Shown in pieces: positions 12,680-24,358 of a DNA stretch of 64,000 nucleotides. This DNA comes from Manis javanica (lineage: Eukaryota; Chordata; Mammalia; Pholidota; Manidae), in NCBI RefSeq assembly GCF_040802235.1, contig NC_133174.1:106397647-106461646 (forward strand), written 5' to 3'. The notes under the pieces were generated by a model. The model did not search any database, was not told the DNA's origin, and saw nothing but the letters and a program-made list of their open reading frames with translations. The first letter of the stretch is position 1. Every line of letters begins with the position of its first letter. The position numbers and the translations under genes are program-made.

Positions 12680-12925
12680 TAGCGATATTAATAATGATGG
12701 TTACTTATGTAGTACTTGCTACATGTCAAATGCTCTTCTTAGTACTTTACATGTAATTCATTTAATCTTGACAACAATCCTAAAAGGTAGGTATCATTAT
12801 TACCCCATTTTACAGATGAGGAAATTGAGGCCCAGAAAGGTCAAGCCATTTGCTCAAGGTCACAGAGCTAGTGAGTGGCAAAGTAGGGGCTCAGTTCAAG
12901 CAGCCTGGCTTCAGGGCCCATGGGC
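12680..12925 (-). repeat. MIR SINE, antisense
   Basis: A good antisense MIR: ctacatgtcaaatgctct, taattcatttaatcttgaca, cccattttacagatgaggaa, caaggtcacagagctagtga, caagcagcctggcttc. Confidence 0.8.
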
Positions 12926-13009
12926 TTTCTCTGGGCACTGTCAGTGTCAGCAGCAGCTGGTGGACTCGGGTCTGAACCATGAGCTGCCGTATACTGGGGA
13001 GGGCCTATG

Positions 13010-13200
13010 TCAGTGATCCCCAATCATATCTGCACATAGAATCACCTGGAGAGCTTGCTAAGAATGACGTCCAGACCTCACCCAAGGTCAGTTAAATTGC
13101 AATCTCTAGGGGTGAATCCCAATCATTGATGGTTTTGAAAAGCTTTTTTTTTTCAAAAAACACAGCTAAGGGCTGAGAGGCACTGATATATAACTTACCA
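13010..13200 (+). mobile_element. MER5-type hAT non-autonomous DNA transposon
   Basis: It carries the MER5 signature: gtcagtgatccccaatcat at one end, then agaatcacctggagagcttg, ccagacctcaccc, and gctgagaggcactgat near the other end. Old and diverged, with a T/A-rich insertion at 13145-13160. Confidence 0.65.
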
Positions 13201-13209
13201 TTCCTTCTA

Positions 13210-13575
13210 CCTTTGGGGTTATCTTAGTTTGAGCTGCGGTAACTGAATACCGTAGACCAGGTGACTTAAACAGCACACACTTATTTCCCAGAATTCTGGA
13301 GGCTGGGAAGTCCAAGATCAAGGTGCCAGCAATTAGGTGTCTGTTGAGAACCCACTTGCTGGTTTGCAGACAGCCACCTTCTTGCTGTGCCCACAGGATA
13401 GAGTGAGAGATCATCTCTTTTGTATCTCTCCTTATAAAGCACTAATCCCATTCATGAGGGCTTCCCCATCATGACTAATCACCTCCCAAAGGCCCCTACC
13501 TTCAAATACCGTCAACTGGGGATTAGGGCTTTAACATATGAATTGGGGAGGGGCATGCTAACAGTCCACAGCAGG
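13210..13575 (-). mobile_element. MLT1-type MaLR LTR, minus strand
   Basis: It is the reverse complement of a MaLR LTR. Words in order: gagctgcggtaactgaatacc, aattctggaggctgggaagt, ccaagatcaaggtgccagc, gcactaatcccattcatgag, taatcacctcccaaaggccc, caacatatgaattgggg type. It is a solo LTR without internal region. Confidence 0.8.
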
Positions 13576-13785
13576 GGGCAACCAGCAATGCACGCTTGCC
13601 TTTGTGTTCTGGATATCCATTTAGTATGACATGGTAGGGGCATTAATTCATATCAGACCATGAGCTCCAATCTTAGCAGGGAGAATTCATTCAGTGAACA
13701 TACTGTGGCAGCCACACTCAAGGATGATGTGTGGTAACAAGTTCGTTGGGGGCTAAAATAGTCTTCTCAGTCATGGACATCAGGA

Positions 13786-13838
13786 GACAGTGTAGTTTAG
13801 TAGAGTAGAGCTTGACAGTGTAGTTTAGTAGAGTAGAG
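13786..13838 (+). repeat. Two-copy tandem duplication, 28-bp period
   Basis: The 25-base word starting gacagtgtagtttagtagag occurs at 13786-13810 and again at 13814-13838, identical and separated by three bases. It lies at the 5' end of a MIR copy. Confidence 0.85.
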
Positions 13839-14025
13839 TCAGACAGACCCAGAATCAAGCTGACATTTTATCTCTTGTGTTCTCTGATTTGGGGAGGTTT
13901 ATCCTTTCACAGGGCTAAGATAATACAACCTAATTCCATGAGGACTGAATGAGATGTTACACACAACATACTCAATGTAATGCCTGATATCTAGTACTCA
14001 GTAAATATTAGCCATTATTTAGCCT
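13790..14025 (+). repeat. MIR SINE
   Basis: Sense MIR-like order: gagtcagacagacccagaatc, gaggactgaatgagatgttac, aatgcctgatatctagtact, cagtaaatattagccattat. The 5' part contains the 28-bp-period duplication. Confidence 0.6.
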
Positions 14026-14384
14026 CATGACCACCATGTGGCTCATTTGAGCCTAGTGACAAGTAAACAGTTGTATTTGGGAAAAGCTACCAATGGCACT
14101 GATATTGAGGGGAATCTGGCTTGACATTTAATGAGTGCCTGATATGTGTGATGAAGGGTATTAGACCCTGAAGAGCTAGGACAGTGAGGGTGGCCCAGTG
14201 CCTGCTCCCATAGGCTTTCTGGCTGCCAGCCCACATGTGCACCCAGATAGCTCATACCAGATAGACTGTGCCATAGCAGAGGTCCAAACAAATAGCAAAG
14301 GGAGCACAAGACAGGGAAAGAACCTCTATTCAAACAAAGAAGCTAGAAAATTATAAGGCAATGTGGACCCTGACTGGATACATG
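14026..14384. other. Intronic DNA, no feature recognised
   Basis: The minus frame at 14043-14333 is open by chance; no family is recognised. Confidence 0.3.
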
Positions 14385-14640
14385 ATGATATTAAGGAATT
14401 AAAAATGATAGGTATGATATGTTTTTTATATTTTTTTATGTTTTATAGAAGAAACCATTATAATATTTATGGATGAATTGAAATGATGCCTTTTGAGGGT
14501 AGAGTGAAAAAGGATGGCATGTATTGTTAATTGTTGGAGCTGGGAGATAGAACTTTGTGTTTATTTTACTATCCTACTTTTGTATATGTTTAAAATTGTC
14601 CACAATAAAAAGTTTTTTAAAAAGAGAGAGGTACATTTCA
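14385..14640 (+). mobile_element. Old L1M 3' UTR end
   Basis: The 3' end ttttgtatatgtttaaaatt then gtccacaataaaaagtttt is a typical L1M 3' terminus with a degraded A-tail at 14610-14640. Confidence 0.6.
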
Positions 14641-14810
14641 AGAGAGAGCAAGGAAACAAGCAATTTCAGTTAAGAATTCAAAAGTTCTAAGATGAGGTGG
14701 CATCTGATCTGGCCCTAGGTGACTAAGACTTTGCAAATGAGAAAAGGTATACATAATGTTTAGGAAATAACAAGTGTGACAGTATGTAGGGTTCCTGGAG
14801 TGGGGGTAGG

Positions 14811-15231
14811 TGTTAGGGTTCTCTAGAGAAACAGAGCCCATAGGATATGTATGTATGTAGAGAAAGATACTTGTTTTAAGGAGTTGACTCACACAACTGT
14901 GGCAACAGGCATGTCTGAAATCTGCAGCATAGGCTGGCAGACTGGAGATGCTGCCATTCAAGTTGATATTGCAGTTCAAATCCAAAGGCTGGACTACTGG
15001 CAGAATTCCCTCCTCCTTGGGGGACCTCCATTTTTTCTCTCTTGAGGCCTTCAACTAATTGGATGAGACCCATCTACATAATGAAAGGTAATTTGCTTTA
15101 TTCAAAGTCTAGTGATTTCAGTGTTAATCTCATCTAAAAAAATACCTTTCTAGCAACATCTAGACTGGTGTTTGACCAAATATCTGGGTACTGTGACATA
15201 GTCCAGTTAACACATGAAATTAACCATCACA
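14811..15231 (+). mobile_element. Old ERVL-class LTR
   Basis: The block starts tgttagggttctctagagaa and ends aaattaaccatcaca (TG...CA). Flanking gggtag at 14804-14809 and 15232-15237 may be the target-site duplication, offset by one base on the left. Internal words (acagagcccataggatatg, aggagttgactcacacaa, ggaattgg/ggactactggcagaattccc, caactaattggatgagaccc) belong to a common MLT/MER ERVL LTR. A related but more broken LTR lies at 51620-52092. Confidence 0.7.
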
Positions 15232-15559
15232 GGGTAGTAGTGAGAAGTGCTTATGGGAAGGCAGGTGGGTGCCAAACTGTAGAGGGTTTTGAATTCTGTC
15301 GAGTTTTCTTTTGGAAAACTTTCTTCTAAAAGTTTTTCTTTAGAGATTTGGGAGTTGGTGAAGGATACTGAGCACAACAATGGCAGCATCCAGTAAGTTT
15401 GGAATGGTGCCCGGCTGCAGGGTACGATGGGCTGCAGATGGAGAGGTCAGAGCCTGGAGGGGTGTGGAGAGGGAGGGAAATTGTGGCCTGCACTCAGGAG
15501 AGATGATGCGAGGTACTGGAAGTGGAACTGAAAAATATCTGAAACAGGGAATCAGTGCA
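15232..15559. other. Intronic DNA, no feature assigned
   Basis: It may contain very diverged antisense L2, but I could not align it by eye. Confidence 0.3.
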
Positions 15560-16345
15560 GGACATAGCAAGAGATCAGACTGAGAGAGTAGGCAGAGGCC
15601 AGGTCATGCGGGCCTGGTAAGCCAGATGAAAGAGTCTGGACTTTATCCTGAGGGCAGTGGGGATCCCCTGCAGAGTGGAAGTCAAGGGAGTAACCTATCA
15701 GATCACTCTGACTGCTATGTGGGGAATAAGGGCAGGTAGACCCGCTAGACGCAATTGTAGTGAAGGTGAAAGATGATGGTGGTTTGGACTAGGATGATGA
15801 TAGTGGTCAGAAAGAAAAGTAGGCAGATTTGAGACATGTTTGGAGGCACTGGAACTCGCTGGTGATGGATCAGATAGTAGAAGGTAAGGGACAGAGAGAA
15901 CTTAAGGGTGACTCAGGTTTTTGGCCTGAGCAGATAGGTCAATAGCAGTGCCATCTTCTGACTTGAAGAAAACGAGAGGGTAATCAGAGTTGGGGTGGAG
16001 TTCTAACCAGGATATACAGTTGGAGGTGTTTATTAGACTTCCAAGCAGAGATGTCAAGTAGGTAGTTGATTATGTGATCCTCGGGGTTGAGACTGGGGTT
16101 GGAGATAGAAATTTGGAAATCATCAGGCAGAGGAGAACAGAAAGAAAGCCAGTGAAATTGAAGCCACAGATGAAGTTGAAAAGGTGTGCAGGGGCAGATC
16201 GTGTAGCACTTGTAGCCTTCAAGAAGTATGCAAGAGCCAGTTCCTTCTGGCTCAGGAGAGCTGATTGTTAAATTGTAGGAAATCTGGCAACTGGTTGATC
16301 TCACAGTTGGTAGCTTGAAGTTGTCCACGGTGGGAATATTTACAC
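15560..16345 (-). mobile_element. L2 LINE ORF2 and 3' region, antisense
   Basis: The + strand reads the antisense of the L2 reverse transcriptase C-terminal part: gggcctggtaagccagatg, gatcactctgactgctatgtg, gatgatggtggtttggacta, gtttttggcctgagcagat, gagatgtcaagtaggtagtt. The minus frame at 15984-16328 contains HIINYLLDISAWKSNKHLQL, matching the L2 pattern after the RT core. No intact ORF remains. Confidence 0.8.
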
Positions 16346-16379
16346 CATTGAAATCAGCAAATGCTACAACTCAGGGCTT

Positions 16380-16395
16380 CCCCCCCCCCCCCCCC
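16380..16395 (+). repeat. Poly-C tract (16)
   Basis: A mononucleotide C run, likely length-variable and error-prone in sequencing. Confidence 0.9.
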
Positions 16396-16529
16396 GAGAG
16401 CCAGTCGTTAAATATTTACCACTACAGCTTATAGGCAACAGTAAGAAGTACAGATTTTTTTTTCTAAGTGTTATATAAAGCCATTAAAATATTTTAAGCA
16501 GTTAAGTAAAAAGATCCGATTTATTTTTT

Positions 16530-16765
16530 TTTAATCACCTGGCAAGTCTGTAGGGAATGGACTGTAGATGGGAGGAAGGCAAGGAGTCCCAAACCTGCCA
16601 TGTCCTAAGGAGACTGCCAGGAATGCTGCTGTGATGGTCCATGTGAGCAATGATGGTGGCTTGGCAGTGAAGGTGGAGTGAAGCAAAAACATTTGGAAGA
16701 TTGTTGAAGTCTTAAGATTCAATATGGATGGCTCTCGACTCCTCACAAGGTGATTATAATTGACT
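16530..16765 (-). mobile_element. L2 LINE fragment, antisense
   Basis: The words gcaatgatggtggcttggca, gtgaaggtggagtgaagc and attggaagattgttgaag type correspond to the antisense L2 ORF region also seen at 15760-15860 and 31500-31580. Confidence 0.6.
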
Positions 16766-17539
16766 TGACACACAACTCATATAACTTGGTTAGTGGCTTT
16801 TTGTTTTGGTTGTGGTGAGGGGCACCAGGTTGCAAAATGATTACTTTGACTCATGATTCAGGTCTTTTTGCAGTTTTACTGGAAACCAGCAGAAGATAAA
16901 TCAATAATACTGTTTCATAGCAGAATAAGAAGGTTAATTTCCTGCATGAATATAATCTCTTGTCAGTATGTCAGTCTTACAGCAGCAGGAGGAACTTCAA
17001 GTCTTATGATTAGGCAGATTCTTGCTAAGGGGAAAGGAAGCTTAATATCTTTTTGGCAATGGTTCTTTTTTGATGGGGTAAGGAGGAAAGGAGGATGAGT
17101 CAGAACAGTGTTAAGATAAAACATTTTGAAGTAAGACATTCACTAACGACTCATAACTGTTCTGGTTCCTCCATCTCCAGACTGGAGACTCAGCCCGTCC
17201 ATTTCATGTTTTGTCTCATACTTGGGTCTATGCTTGGCTATTACTGTACCTCAAAGGGAAGACCTAACCCAAAAGTTCACCCTTCACCTTCATGGACAAC
17301 TCTATATCATTAAGGCATAGAAAGCTGATCCTTCAAGCCAGAGTAGTAAAGCAATATACAACAATCATTCATCTGAAATAAAGAACTGTGAAACCTTATG
17401 ATTTTGCATGCCACTAAGCCTAAAATTATAGTAACCCAGGGTTTAGCAGGCAAAATGATAATATAAATAGCATGATTATGGGGATATTTAAACTCTTTAC
17501 CAAAAGAAGCTGCTTTTAAGGCCTGCTGAAATATCTGTT
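16766..17539. other. Intronic DNA, no feature recognised
   Basis: AT-rich with chance open frames only. Confidence 0.35.
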
Positions 17540-17745
17540 TACTAATAAAAATAGCTAACATTGAGCACTTATCTTGTTGCTGGCACTCTGTCTCATTTAA
17601 GTTTCACAGCGATCCTAAGAGATTGGTCTTGTCATCCCCAATTTGAAGTGAGGAAATTGAAGCTCAGAGAAGTTAAGGAACTTGCTTAAGATCACACAGC
17701 TAGTAAGTGGAAGAGACAAGGGGTCAAATGCTGGTCTGTGTGATG
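17540..17745 (-). repeat. MIR SINE, antisense
   Basis: gcacttatcttgttgctggc, gaggaaattgaagctcagag, gatcacacagctagtaagtg. A well preserved antisense MIR core and tail. Confidence 0.8.
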
Positions 17746-17954
17746 GTAAAACCCATGCATATGACCTTTATGCTCAACTTAGGCTTCTGAAAACCACTCA
17801 GCTAGAGGTGAAAGTTGGGCCCCAAAACTAACTTCCTCCACTAGGTTGACCTTCATTAATTGAGTTTCAGTCATATATAATAAAATGGAACATCTTTCCA
17901 AAATTTCATAATTTAGACTTCACTTATTTAGACTAATGCCTTCCTCCACCCCCA

Positions 17955-18010
<56 letters not shown>
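17955..18010 (+). repeat. (CT)n(CA)n microsatellite
   Basis: A CT run with two TTTC interruptions passes into an uninterrupted CA run of about ten units at 17990-18010. Confidence 0.95.
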
Positions 18011-18279
18011 TAGTTGGAATTACTGATGTTTTTCTGTATGGTTTATTGAATGTCCTTATAGAGGGAAGCATAAGAGAAGCAAAAGTCTAACTTGGGCAAG
18101 ATGGCTACAGTCTTTGCCAGCTGTGCAGCAAAAGGCAGCAGGGTGAGGTGTCCTGCAAGGGCACAAGTTAGGAATGTAACAAGTGCAGCACAAGTTGTCA
18201 TTTTATGTCTTGGAACCTAGAGGCCAAGGTCAGCGAGTCACTAGGAAGCAGGATCCTTGAGGGTAGATTGCAGTGGATC

Positions 18280-18430
18280 GGGAGGTGGAGTACCTGGCTT
18301 CTAGTCCTGCCTCAGCCTTTGTCACTCTTTGTCAGTCTTCCTCTCAAGGTCTTGGGTTTTCATCTGTAAAATGAAGTAACTGGATTGGAATATCTTAAAG
18401 TCACTTTCAGATTTAAGTCCATGATTTGGG
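18280..18430 (+). repeat. MIR SINE fragment
   Basis: tacctggcttctagtcctgc, cttgggttttcatctgtaaa, atgaagtaactggattgg. A partial sense MIR. Confidence 0.55.
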
Positions 18431-18724
18431 GACTTGGGGTTATCAGGGTCTGGAGCAATGAAGATCTAGGAATCAGAAGGAGAGCAAAAAAGGGCCAGGC
18501 TTTGTGGTCAGAGACAAGAAAATCCAAGAGCCCAAAGGCCTGTCCTGGGTAATTTGTTTGAGTGATTAAAATTGAGTTTTAGCACCACTTTCCTGGTTGT
18601 AACTTGTTCATATGTTCTACAGAGTTTTATGGAGAAGAGAGAAGTTGAGTTAGACAGAGTCCCTGCCATCAAGGATCTCACATTCTCCTTGGGTAAAGGG
18701 CATAAAACAACTAATATGAAATGG

Positions 18725-18865
18725 AATAAAATGTGTTATTTACCAGCTGTACGGCCTTGGTCAGATCACTTAACCTGTCCCTGAGCCTCAGGTTCCTCAA
18801 CTGGTGCAGGCACATAAGCAGTCAATAAACATCAGCAGCTATTAACAGTAGCAGTAATAATATTA
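18725..18865 (+). repeat. MIR SINE fragment
   Basis: ccagctgtacggccttggtc, gatcacttaacctgtccctg, caggcacataagcagtcaat. A sense MIR with an internal deletion, followed by AT-rich low-complexity DNA to about 18905. Confidence 0.65.
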
Positions 18866-19129
18866 TTTTGCATATATATATATCATATATTTAAATATTA
18901 TTTAATTACTACATATGTGATATTTTATACTTGTATGTTATCACTTCTTAGTAAAATAGAACTATCTACATAGTACTGTTGTGAAGAAAAATGAAATAAT
19001 ATGAAATTTGATATTTTTTTCTAAAAAGAGTCTATATTGTATAGGTCTTGACCCAACATTTTTATAATGTATGAATAAAATTATGTCAAAATGCTCTTAA
19101 AATTCCAGCCCTCTCCTATACTGAGCATT

Positions 19130-19315
19130 ATGCATTCATTCAGCAAACCATTCGCCAAGCACTGGCCACATGCCAGCTGCTGGTTAAGGCACTAGAGATA
19201 CATAAATGAAGAAGAGCCAGGCCTTACAGAGTACACAACCCACTGGAAAAAACAGCTATGTAAATCAGACATGGTTATAATGCAGTATGAAAGAGCCTCC
19301 TTGAAAGAGTCGTTT
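19130..19315 (-). mobile_element. L2 LINE 3' end, antisense
   Basis: attcattcagcaaaccattc, cactggccacatgccagctg, ggcactagagatacataaat are the antisense L2 3' terminus. It directly precedes a long sense L2. Confidence 0.65.
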
Positions 19316-19344
19316 GTATTTATTGTCTCCAATCTTTCTCTTCT

Positions 19345-20702
19345 CATCTCTCTTCAGTCAGTCCCATCAGATTTGCCCTCATCCACTCAATAGAAACTTC
19401 TCTTCTTAAGGTAACAAGTGACCTCCACATCTCTAAATCTGAATTTAGATTCTCAAATCTCATTTGAGTCCTCATCATTCTTGGCCATCAGCAGCTCACC
19501 ACTCCTTCTGACACACTGTCTTCACTTGGCTTCTTAGACACCACCCTATCCTGGTTTCCCTTCTAAACACTGACTGCTCCTTCTCAGTCTTCTTTGCCAG
19601 TCCTCCTCTTCTCCTTGACCTCAAAATGTTGGAGTATCCGCGGGCTCAAGCCTTAAATGATCTCATCTAGTCTCCTGGCTTTAGATACCATCTCCGTGCT
19701 AATGTCTCCCAAATTACATCTCCAGCCCTGACCTGTCCCCTGAACTCAGACTTATGTCATAGCCAACTCCCTACCTCCAGTTAGATGTCAAATAGGTGTC
19801 ACACAACTGTACTCCTTAAGTCTCCACCCACCCTCCAAAAAACAAAGAAAAGCAACCTGCTTCTTCCACAGTTTTTTCCATCTGACTTAATGGTACTTCC
19901 ATCTACCCAGTTACTCAGGTGAGAAACTTTGGAGTCATCCTAGACTCTCTCTCATGTGCTCAGCCAATCCTATAGACTCTGTCTTCACAGTGTATCCAGA
20001 ATCTGACCACTGCTTACCACCCCACTGCTAGTGTCCCAGTCCAAGCTACCATCCTTTCCTTGCCCAGATTATTATAATAATCTCCTAACCAGTCTCCATC
20101 CTTCTCTCTTTCCCCCATCCTTAGTCTTAACACAGCAGCCAAAGTGATCCTGTAAAATTTAAATCACATTTAAATCCTGTAAAATTTAAATCACTCTTCC
20201 ATTTGGAACCCCCCCTCCACTCCCCATCTCACTCAGTAAAAGCCAAAACACTTACAATGGCCTACCAGCCTTACTTGATCCAGTCACCATTTACTTTTCA
20301 GATGTCTTCTCCTGTCACACTCTCTTTAGTTCATTACATTCCCACCACATTGGCCTCCTGTTGCTGTCTCCAACACCCCAGGCGTAATGCTGCCTCAGGG
20401 CCTTTGCAGAGGCCTTGATGACTCACTTCCTCACATCCTTCACATCTTTATCCAGAGGTCATCTTCTTGATGAGTCTTTCCTGACCACTGGAATAAAAAT
20501 GTTAGCACTCTCCAGACTACCTTTATCTTTTCCCTGCCTTTTAATATTTGGTATTATTTACTTATTTTTCTTTATTTGTCTGCTCCTTCCCCGCAAATAG
20601 AATTGCAGCTCTGTGGGAACAGACTTTTATCTCTCTGGTTCACTGCTGTATCCTCAGTGCCTGGCACATAGTAGGCACTCAAAAAATATTTGAATAAGTG
20701 GA
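19345..20702 (+). mobile_element. L2 LINE, long 3' half
   Basis: About 1.35 kb of L2 in sense. Translated words run from the RT domain through the C-terminus with many breaks; gagtcatcctagactctctc and gattattataataatctcct mark known L2 positions. An open frame at 20203-20418 contains VKAKTLTMAYQPYLIQSP, typical of the L2 C-terminal region. It ends with the canonical L2 3' tail (tgcctggcacatagtaggca, then atatttgaataagtgg). A 17-19 base duplication, cctgtaaaatttaaatcac, is seen at about 20150-20192. Confidence 0.85.
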
Positions 20703-20719
20703 AAGTCTTCAGAGGAGAT

Positions 20720-21420
20720 AATGACAGCTACTGGGAGTACAAAAAGTTTGCTAGGGAATGCAGTTGGTATGAATAGGGATAAATGATGCTTCTAATACTA
20801 GGAAAGTTGTCATTAAGGTCCATGTATGTCATCCTAAGGAGCTTGGATTTCATCCAATAGGTGACAGGAAGTCAGCAAAGGACTCAGTTGTCCAAACCGA
20901 AATTTGGGAAATGCATTCTGGCTGTAGTGTGAAGGATGAATTGGAAAGAACAAGAGCGGGTCCAGGAGGACAGTAAGAGACTGCTGCAGTAGTCCGTGTG
21001 TGGGATGGCCATGATGGTAGCCTGACCCAAGGGATGGCAGTTGGGGATGCAGAGGAAGGGATGGATCTGAGAAAGACTATATTTAGAAGATAAAATTGAT
21101 TGGACTTGATGACTGATTGGCTAGGGCAGTAAGAGTGAGCAGATGAAGGAACCCCAAGTTCCTGGCTTATGGCAGCTGATGGAACTGCAGGGCGATTTAC
21201 TGAGATAATAAATACAGAAAGAAAAATAAATGTGTTACAGTCGAGGAGAAAGGCAACAATGAATACTATGTGTGTTGAACTTTGAGTACCTACCTGTGTG
21301 CTATCCAGGTGAAGATGTCCAGTAGGCAACTGGGTGCTTGGTTTTGGATCTCAGGGGGAAAGTCAGAGCCAAAGACAAAGATTTGGGAATCATTTGCCTC
21401 TGAACAGTGTTTAAAACCAT
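20720..21420 (-). mobile_element. L2 LINE ORF2 region, antisense
   Basis: The minus strand is L2: gagcttggatttcatcc, attctggctgtagtgtgaag, gatggccatgatggtagcc, gtccagtaggcaactgggtg on the + strand are antisense L2 landmarks. It lies tail-to-tail with the sense L2 just upstream, so related sequence faces in opposite directions across about 2 kb. Confidence 0.75.
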
Positions 21421-21549
21421 GGCTATGATAGAATTTCCTAGAAAAGTTGTATAAATTCAGGAAGACAGAAATTACTGGGTTTTAGTACCAAATATAGTCC
21501 AAAAAAATCCAATAAGAAAATGTCTTAAACATTGGGCAGTTAGGAGGCC

Positions 21550-21905
21550 CTGACTATATTTCATTTATTCAAATATTTATTGAATATTTACTATGTGTTA
21601 AAGATATGAGGATACAGTGATGAACCAAACAGGTAAAAACCTCTTTTTCTATCAAGCTGAAATTATAGTCAGGTGAGGAGCAGACAAATAAAGAAAATAA
21701 ATAGGTAAATTATACCAAATATTAAAAGCCGGGGAGTGCTCTGAAGAAAAGAAAAGGCAGGGAAAAGATACAGGCCTGTCCAGAATAAGTAAGCAGAGTC
21801 ATGGAGATGGATGCCAGGTCACAGTGAGTAGAGCAGTGAGTGGAAGGGAGGAAGTGGAGTCAGCCAGAGTAGACAGCCATTCAAGAAGTGCAGATGAGTA
21901 GGGGA
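21550..21905 (-). mobile_element. L2 LINE 3' end, antisense
   Basis: tttattcaaatatttattga, ggatacagtgatgaacc, gctgaaattatagtcaggtg, then tctgaagaaaagaaaaggcagg. A typical antisense L2 tail. Confidence 0.7.
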
Positions 21906-21929
21906 AGAGATGTCCATAAACAGATAACT

Positions 21930-22310
21930 GGATAAACACATTGTTCTGTGGCCACACATGGAATACTACTCAGCAATAAAAAGGAAGAAAATGTTGCTGA
22001 ACACAACAACACAGATGAATGTCAAAGGCATGACAGCAAGTGAAAGAATCCAGTCTCAAAAACTGACATGCTGTGCGCTTCCATTTGTATGACAGTCTCA
22101 AAAGGTGAAACTATAGGGACAGAAAACATATCAGTGGTTGCCCAGGGCTGGGAGACCTTGACTACAAAGGGGCAGCACATGAGAATTCTGGGGGCTGATG
22201 TCCTGATGTTCTGTGTCCTGATTGTAATGATGGTCACACAAATCTGTATACATGTGTTAAAACTCCTAGAACTCTACACCAAAACAAGGTAATTTTCTAT
22301 ATATTAATTT
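21930..22310 (+). mobile_element. Old L1M 3' UTR fragment
   Basis: ggaatactactcagcaataa, aaaaggaagaaaatgttgct, catttgtatgacagtctcaa, cagtggttgcccagggctgg, actctacaccaaaacaaggt are words of a mammalian L1M 3' region in sense. Confidence 0.75.
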
Positions 22311-23089
22311 GGCAATGAGAGACTGGGTAGTATCTGAAGGGCAAAGTTAAGACTGGAGGAAACAGTTGTTTCCTCTTTGGGAGGGACTTGAGTCATTCAT
22401 GTGCTCAGGAAGAAAGTCAGGTCTCCTGGGAATGGTGCCCAAGAGGAGTTCAAAGGTGTGAGATCCAGGGCACTGGTGGGAAGAAAAGATATTTATACAA
22501 AGAAGCAAAAGTTGAGGCCTTATATAATCTCTTTTCCCTATGAACTAGAGGCAAGATCAACTGCCCAGAGTGGAGGAAATGGAAGTGAGGTACAAGGCAT
22601 CAGGGGTATGGTAAGATTTGGCAGAGCCTCCCAGAAGAAATGGGAAGGATGCTTTGAAGGCTTGCTTTGCAATATGAGGGCCCAGCTAAGGTTTGAGACT
22701 TCGAAGCTTCAGCAACACCGATCTACCCTTTTGTGGATTCATCTTCAGCAGCATGGAGCAGAGAATGAGTTTGAAGGGGGAAGGGTGGAGACCAACTGAA
22801 GGACAAGGGGCAAGGATTTGGAGAGCAGGCACAAAAAAAAAGCAGCAGGGATGGAAAAGGAGGATCATGAGGCCAGGGGCTGGTGGTGACCTCAGAGATA
22901 AAGGAGAGGGAGGGGACTAGAGAGGTTAATAATCTGAATGACTATGAATAAGAGGAATCAGGGAGTGGGAGGGCTGGATGGAGGACACCATGGTCTGAGC
23001 TGTTCTGAAGTGTAAAATTGCAGAATTGGATGTGGAGGACAAATAGGTTAGGTAAGAGATTTGGAATATTTAGAATACTTTCTCCAAAA
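22311..23089. other. Intronic DNA, no gene recognised
   Basis: Overlapping open frames on the + strand at 22401-22799 and 22693-22920 have purine-rich, low-information composition and no recognised family. They may derive from old repeat DNA. Confidence 0.35.
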
Positions 23090-23335
23090 TGGTAACAGCA
23101 ATGCTAGCTGATATGGATCCTTCCTATGTACTGGATGTCTCATTTAATTCTCACAACAGTCCCATGAAGCAGGTACTGTTCCTGTTTTCTAAATGAGGAA
23201 ACTGAGGCTCAAGAAGGTTAGGTAAATTTCCCAGGGCCATGTGGCCAGTAAGTGATGCAGCCAAGTCCAGAACCCCACCTGTCTGATTCCAGAGTTTGTG
23301 CTCTGTTAGACTACACCACCTCTCCCATGTGGAAA
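23090..23335 (-). repeat. MIR SINE, antisense
   Basis: tcctatgtactggatgtctc, taaatgaggaaactgaggct, ccatgtggccagtaagtgat, cagaaccccacctgtctg. Nearly full length. Confidence 0.8.
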
Positions 23336-24358
23336 ATCTTGATTCCATTGCAATAGCATGCTATACTAGCTTCAACTGGACATTTCAGAAACAAGCGAAA
23401 GTATGTGCATAGCTTAGTGTAAACCCAACACCATTTCTGCAAGCCACCTATAAGGTGCTGTCCCCATCATAGTAGTTGAGAGGCGTCAATTTTGTCTATA
23501 GATGGTATATTGAAACGTCCTGTCACCTGATCATAAAATTGTTTTTCTGAAGGACCAAAAAATGTTACTTTCAGAGATGGAGCTTTTTGGGGATCAGTCA
23601 GGATAGTTCTGGCAGTGGTGGTGAAGTCCATGAGGTGGCTGGGTAAAAGTGTGGGTGGCCAAAAACTCTAAAAGTGAGGCTGACTGAAGTCAATGTGCAG
23701 AAATGGGGTATGGGATGGGCTGTTTTTATAAATACCCAAGTTCCCAAAGATTGGTGAGTCTGGAAGAGGGGGAGCCACCAGGTGTCACAGTCTCCAGTGA
23801 ATGGCCAAGAGATCAGTAAATGAGAACAGCAACAGGAGTGTGTTCAGTGACAAGAGCCCCAACTGAGAGCTTTTGTCATGAGACTGAAGGAGTCAGGGTC
23901 TGGGAATAGCAAGGAGCTAGAAGAAGCCACCATCACTCTGCTCCCCACCCTAGGACAGCTGTGATGTGGGGAAATGAGCAGCCCCCACTTGAGAGCTTCA
24001 CAGGGGAGGCATCAGTTCAGACAACTGGGGGGTACTTTAAAAAGGTTAAAGGCATGGGAATGTGTTAATCATAGGTTGGGAAGCAATGTTAAACATGCAG
24101 GTGAGTCTATCTCAAATGGCTGCTTTCTTCCAAGCAAGTAAGCCACATAAATATGTGTATGAGATGTCGTGACTTTACTGCATGTTAATACTCATTCTGA
24201 ATCCATAGAGCAGGAACAGCCCTGTAGCAGCCATTCTTTGACATCATCAGCCAGGAGCATAGCAACCAGATCCCAGACTTAAGACCCTGGCTACTTTGAC
24301 TAGAACATTTATTTCCCAGTAACTAAATCACCTCATACCACCTTCTATTTCCTGCCAG
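23336..24358. other. SLC25A43 intron just upstream of the penultimate exon
   Basis: No further exon was recognised. It ends with the acceptor ccttctatttcctgccag, whose AG is at 24357-24358. Confidence 0.6.

Noticed and set aside
22401-22920. Overlapping plus-strand ORFs as a gene
   Set aside because: Purine-rich low-information peptides with no family and no splice or promoter context.
1-24358. Upstream exons of SLC25A43
   Set aside because: I looked for the preceding carrier exon with the third signature motif and for a CG-rich first exon and saw neither. A protein-to-genome alignment would settle it.
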